Source of the DNA: Rhabdornis inornatus
Lineage: Eukaryota; Chordata; Aves; Passeriformes; Rhabdornithidae
Assembly (NCBI GenBank): GCA_013397075.1
Contig: VWZS01004363.1
Location: forward strand, 62,001-126,000
DNA length: 64,000 bases
Reading direction: 5' to 3'
Shown here: one piece after another, positions 60,341 to 64,000 of the stretch
Layout of the letters: every line of letters starts with the position of its first letter
Numbering within the stretch: position 1 is the stretch's first letter
Position numbers and translations under genes: made by a program
The notes under the pieces: model-generated
Told to the model about the DNA's origin: nothing
The model's database searches: none
Seen by the model: the letters and a program-made list of their open reading frames with translations, nothing else

Positions 60341-63229
60341 TGCTCATCACAGTAAACATAGATCCAGATTTAAAATAGAGTTTCCCTTAGCTTGAATTTT
60401 TCCACGAAGGTTAAATTTGTCTTTGGAGAGCTCTATATCTATTGGCTTTAGTGGTACGTAGCCAGTTTGTCTCCTTACAGCAAGGAAATATGAACAGGGG
60501 CTCTCAGTTGAAAAAGGTGAGAAATAGAGATAGGCCAAAGGCTGGACTACTCATCCCATACAGAAAAACCTTGGCTTTGCTCTGAATAACATGATTTAGT
60601 TTTTAGTAATACCAGAAGCCAGAAGTGTGTGTTGTGAGTCATTAATGCTATTTCAAAATGGGAAAACTTCAACTAGACTATTGTCCACCTAAACACACAA
60701 TGTTGATTAAAAGGAACACACACAGAAAATGTCATTAGTCTTTTCATTAGTCACAGGCAGGATAACGTAGTATCCCAAGGAAGAAGAAACTGGAAATACA
60801 GGAATTTTTTTCACCACTTTCAGAAAAATAAGTGGAGGGAAACTTGAGGCAGAAACAGCAAAGTGGCACACAGATAAGCCAGCACTCGCATTAGGAGCAA
60901 TGAGGACAGGACTGAACTGTAGAACAGTAGTTAGGATTACTGTATGTGCCAAAAAACATCATCTGTCAGCATGGGCAAACCAGACATGATAACAGCAGTG
61001 TGAACAATGAAGTGAGGTTAAAGGACTTCCCATTCTTTCAGGGTGCCCAGAGCTCCCGGACTACACAAGGGCCAGGACTACCAGAACTGTTGGAAGGTTA
61101 TATTCAAAACAAGTGTTTGCCAAAAGAAGTACTATTATATTGGCATCTTGGGGGGCATTTCTGACCTGCATTTTCCCAAGTAGCTGTGCTTTTTCCAAGC
61201 TGCTGGAGTACGCTCAAAGCTGGTGTATAGTGAAGTTGATGCTATTGTAGCCGACAGGTGAGCTGGCCTCTCTGAGGGAACACAGAGATGCACATCTTTA
61301 TTAAAATAAGCCAGTCCCTGTTATCACAAGGTTGCTCCACAAGTCAGAACATGGTCCCAGCAAAGACAATGATAACAGAGTACTCTAGGCCCCTCCAAAC
61401 GCTATCTTTACAAACCAGGATATGAGTAGCATTAAACAGTAGCTAACTGCTGCTTACTGTCAGACACACATTTTAACATCTACACCCCATATGTCACTTT
61501 CTACATCCCCACCCTCCCACATATTTTAAGTTCAAAAGAGCTGCCAATCCTTATCTAACCTTTGGTTTTTGGGAAGTGATTCCATATTATTTTCCCTTTG
61601 CTTCTTAGACATATCAGTTTAGGTATTACCCCAGTGATATAAAAAAATAATTAAGAAAATATGTTGCAAGAAAGTGATTTTAATTTGCTTCTAGAGAAGG
61701 GGTTAATATCAACTTCACTTCAACTACAGCGGTGTTGACTAGCAGTCAAGGAACTATACTGTGAGATGATTATAACTTCGTGGCTAGGGGAGAAATTTTT
61801 ACAGGAATTACATGAGAGACTCTCTGCTGTATGGGTGATACAAGAGAGAATGCACATAGCACTGAGAGTGTTCAAGGGAAATATGGGATACCTGTATCTA
61901 CTGGACAATATCTGTCATCCAATGACTGCTGGGATGGCTCCAAAACTTCTCTGCAGAAAAAATGTTTAATATTTTTGTTATTATTATTCTGACAAGACCA
62001 ATAAATGTCTCAACTTTTCAAACAGTAAATTAAACTAGATGTTAACAAAGCTTCAAATTGAAATTATATTGCAGACAGGAGAAAAGAAAAGTTTGGCATT
62101 CTTCTACCATGCTCTTTTTTTTTCCTATTCAAAATAAAATAAAGAAACAAACAAAGAAAATAGGATAGTTTTACTCATTTTCTTAACTGTTATTCTTCAA
62201 ATTCCTAAAACCGGAAGAGGTTCTGAAATTGTGGATTAGTAAAAAGAAGAGACTAAACCACAGATATTATCAACTTCAGTGCAAGGAGAAAGATAGGGAT
62301 GAGAAAAAAGCATGTTAGGCCCGCATCATTTTGATGTGGCTATTTAATCAGTAATACAGTGCTTTCCACAAATGGAAAAAAAATCAAGTAAATGTCTCTC
62401 TACCTTATATCATGTTAAATGTAAAAATTGCTTCTGTTTTGGTAAAATCGTTCTTTCAGTTTTCAACACAGTCTACTGAGAGGTTATCTGGCTTCATCAA
62501 ACAGCTGAAAGACTTAGGAAGAGATCAGTCTTTCTCAAAAGCAGTGAAATATTTCCAAATATTATTTATATCAACAATATAATACTTACTGTTTAAGCCA
62601 TAGCAGAAGAGGCTGCAAGTCAGTCTGCATAACCCTAAAATCTTACCACCAACTACTGAGTATTCAACTCAGTTTTAATACTGCTTAAAGGTAATATATC
62701 CCAGTGAAACAGTGAACGGACAGAAATTTTTGCCATGTAAGCTGTATTGCCTGCATTTACCTCTGAGCTGAAATGGATTTAAAAGTGAAACTAACTCCAA
62801 TTTTACTAATTCTGCCACTCTAAAACAGATAAGGCTTGTAAATATACAAATTCATTCACAAATAGCATCTGTAAAAGCACTTAGGCAAGTTGATAAAAAT
62901 ACATTATGCACATTAATCAGTTTGATTCAAATTAAAAGAAGGCATCATATTTATGTTTAAACTGGAATCATTGTGGCTTTGGGAAGAAAAAAAATAAAAA
63001 TAAAATAGGACTAAGCTAACAATGGTTAATGCTGAGTTTCTGAGCCATAAAATCTTAAAGCAGATGGAATGTAAAAAGCAGACTGAAGACCTGGAGAGTT
63101 TAGATATGTACACACACTTCAGAATACACAGAATGCTACAGTATCTGAGGATCTTATGTTGTAGTGACGTGTTGTTATCTTCCATTCATGAAAAGCCTAA
63201 TTAGCACAATTATCTTCTGCACTAGGTGT
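60341..63229. other. Unique noncoding DNA
   Basis: No gene, RNA gene or named repeat is recognised. Open frames reach 90 codons (62913-63185, minus) without a domain. Short A-rich runs lie near 62135-62160 and 62988-63005. Confidence 0.5.
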
Positions 63230-63430
63230 GATACCTTTAGAATGAATTCACATCACGCAGTGGATGTCAACACACCAAAGTCTTACGAATTCCAGGAAAC
63301 AGAAAACTTACCTGGTAAATACTAACTTATTTTGCTATATGGTCGAATAAAAATGTGACGCAAAACAATGGTTGCATCATTGTTTAACTCTCGAGTGGAA
63401 TTTCAAAAATTTCTTGTGATTCTGCAGCCA
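63230..63430. promoter_or_regulatory. Candidate regulatory element with inverted SOX-site pair
   Basis: Perfect inverted 8-bp arms AAACAATG (63363-63370) and CATTGTTT (63378-63385) are separated by gttgcat. ACAAT is the SOX HMG-box core, and inverted pairs with short spacers are the binding mode of SOXE dimers. A CRE-like word gtgacgc adjoins the left arm. The flanks contain TGTCAACA and TAAATACTAACTTA words. The motifs are seen; the function is inferred. Confidence 0.3.
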
Positions 63431-64000
63431 AAATCATGCTCCAGCCTTACTGACACATGGGCCAACTGAGGCCCTTGAAATACAGGCATCCTAATATTTA
63501 GGAATAAACTCTAAACTCAAAGGTCAATTAAAAAAAAACAAACACTAATCAGGAATTATTGCAAAATACTCTTTAAAAGAGAAGACACAAAAGTGAAGGA
63601 TCACTCACAAATGAAGTAGCAATAAAACTTAAATTCATTTTATGATGGAATTAGGGCCATGAACACAAAATTCTGACAGATATATTCTATAGTTAGAAAA
63701 CCAAATTTATCCAATATAAAGATAGATGGAGAATTTTTTGGAACACTCTTGATACTGGGTTTTGATGTTGTACTTGTCTGACTTTAAGACACTGAGAAGA
63801 AATTTAAAACTGGAAACTACTCAAAGCTAAATTCTTCCAGATGCCTGGGCTGGACACAGACACCACTTAGATAACTAAGTTTTCCATTTTACAACTGGAG
63901 AAATAGAGGAGATGACTGAGGAACTCCCATCTGTTTGGATCCCATGTTAGTGGTTTCTCAGAAGCTGCGTGGTACCCATTAGCTCACACAACATCTTCAC
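63431..64000. other. Unique noncoding DNA to window end
   Basis: No gene, RNA gene or repeat is recognised. There is an A run near 63531-63540. Confidence 0.5.

Overview
The window looks like a gene-poor, AT-rich stretch of a vertebrate nuclear genome, most likely a bird. The main evidence is three recognisable CR1 LINE 3' fragments (8264-8320 +, 43515-43911 +, 53470-53690 -), with CR1 the only abundant interspersed repeat I can name. There are no Alu/L1-type repeats, and overall repeat density is low. Crocodilian or turtle DNA also carries CR1 and cannot be fully excluded. CpG is sparse and I see no CpG-island promoter.

I found no protein-coding exon I could defend. Open frames are short (longest 138 codons), lack known domains, and look like chance frames in AT-rich DNA. 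The one exception is a decayed reverse-transcriptase core of a Ty3/gypsy-type retrotransposon on the minus strand at about 57060-57530. It has a preserved first catalytic motif, a destroyed second catalytic motif, a frameshift and stops. No tRNA or rRNA gene was recognised.

Layout. 1-5000: unique DNA with a CA-rich microsatellite, a 131-bp imperfect palindrome that looks like a MITE or a long hairpin, and an exact 372-bp duplication whose copies are bounded by single Ns (probable assembly artefact). 5000-24000: unique AT-rich DNA with a short CR1 tail, small tandem duplications and several short perfect inverted repeats built from transcription-factor-like sites. 24000-25350: the most enhancer-like block, with inverted T-box-like sites, a perfect DR1 nuclear-receptor element and a perfect octamer. 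25350-43500: mostly featureless, with a 103-nt A tract at 36443. 43500-54000: two CR1 fragments around another enhancer-like block (52120-52640). 54000-64000: the gypsy fossil, a long homeodomain-site-rich block (59340-60340) and an inverted SOX-site pair near the right end.

The simplest overall reading is an intergenic desert or a very long intron holding scattered candidate regulatory elements. The regulatory calls rest on motif content and texture only. No alignment was possible, so they are hypotheses. I did not find a convincing new multi-gene system.
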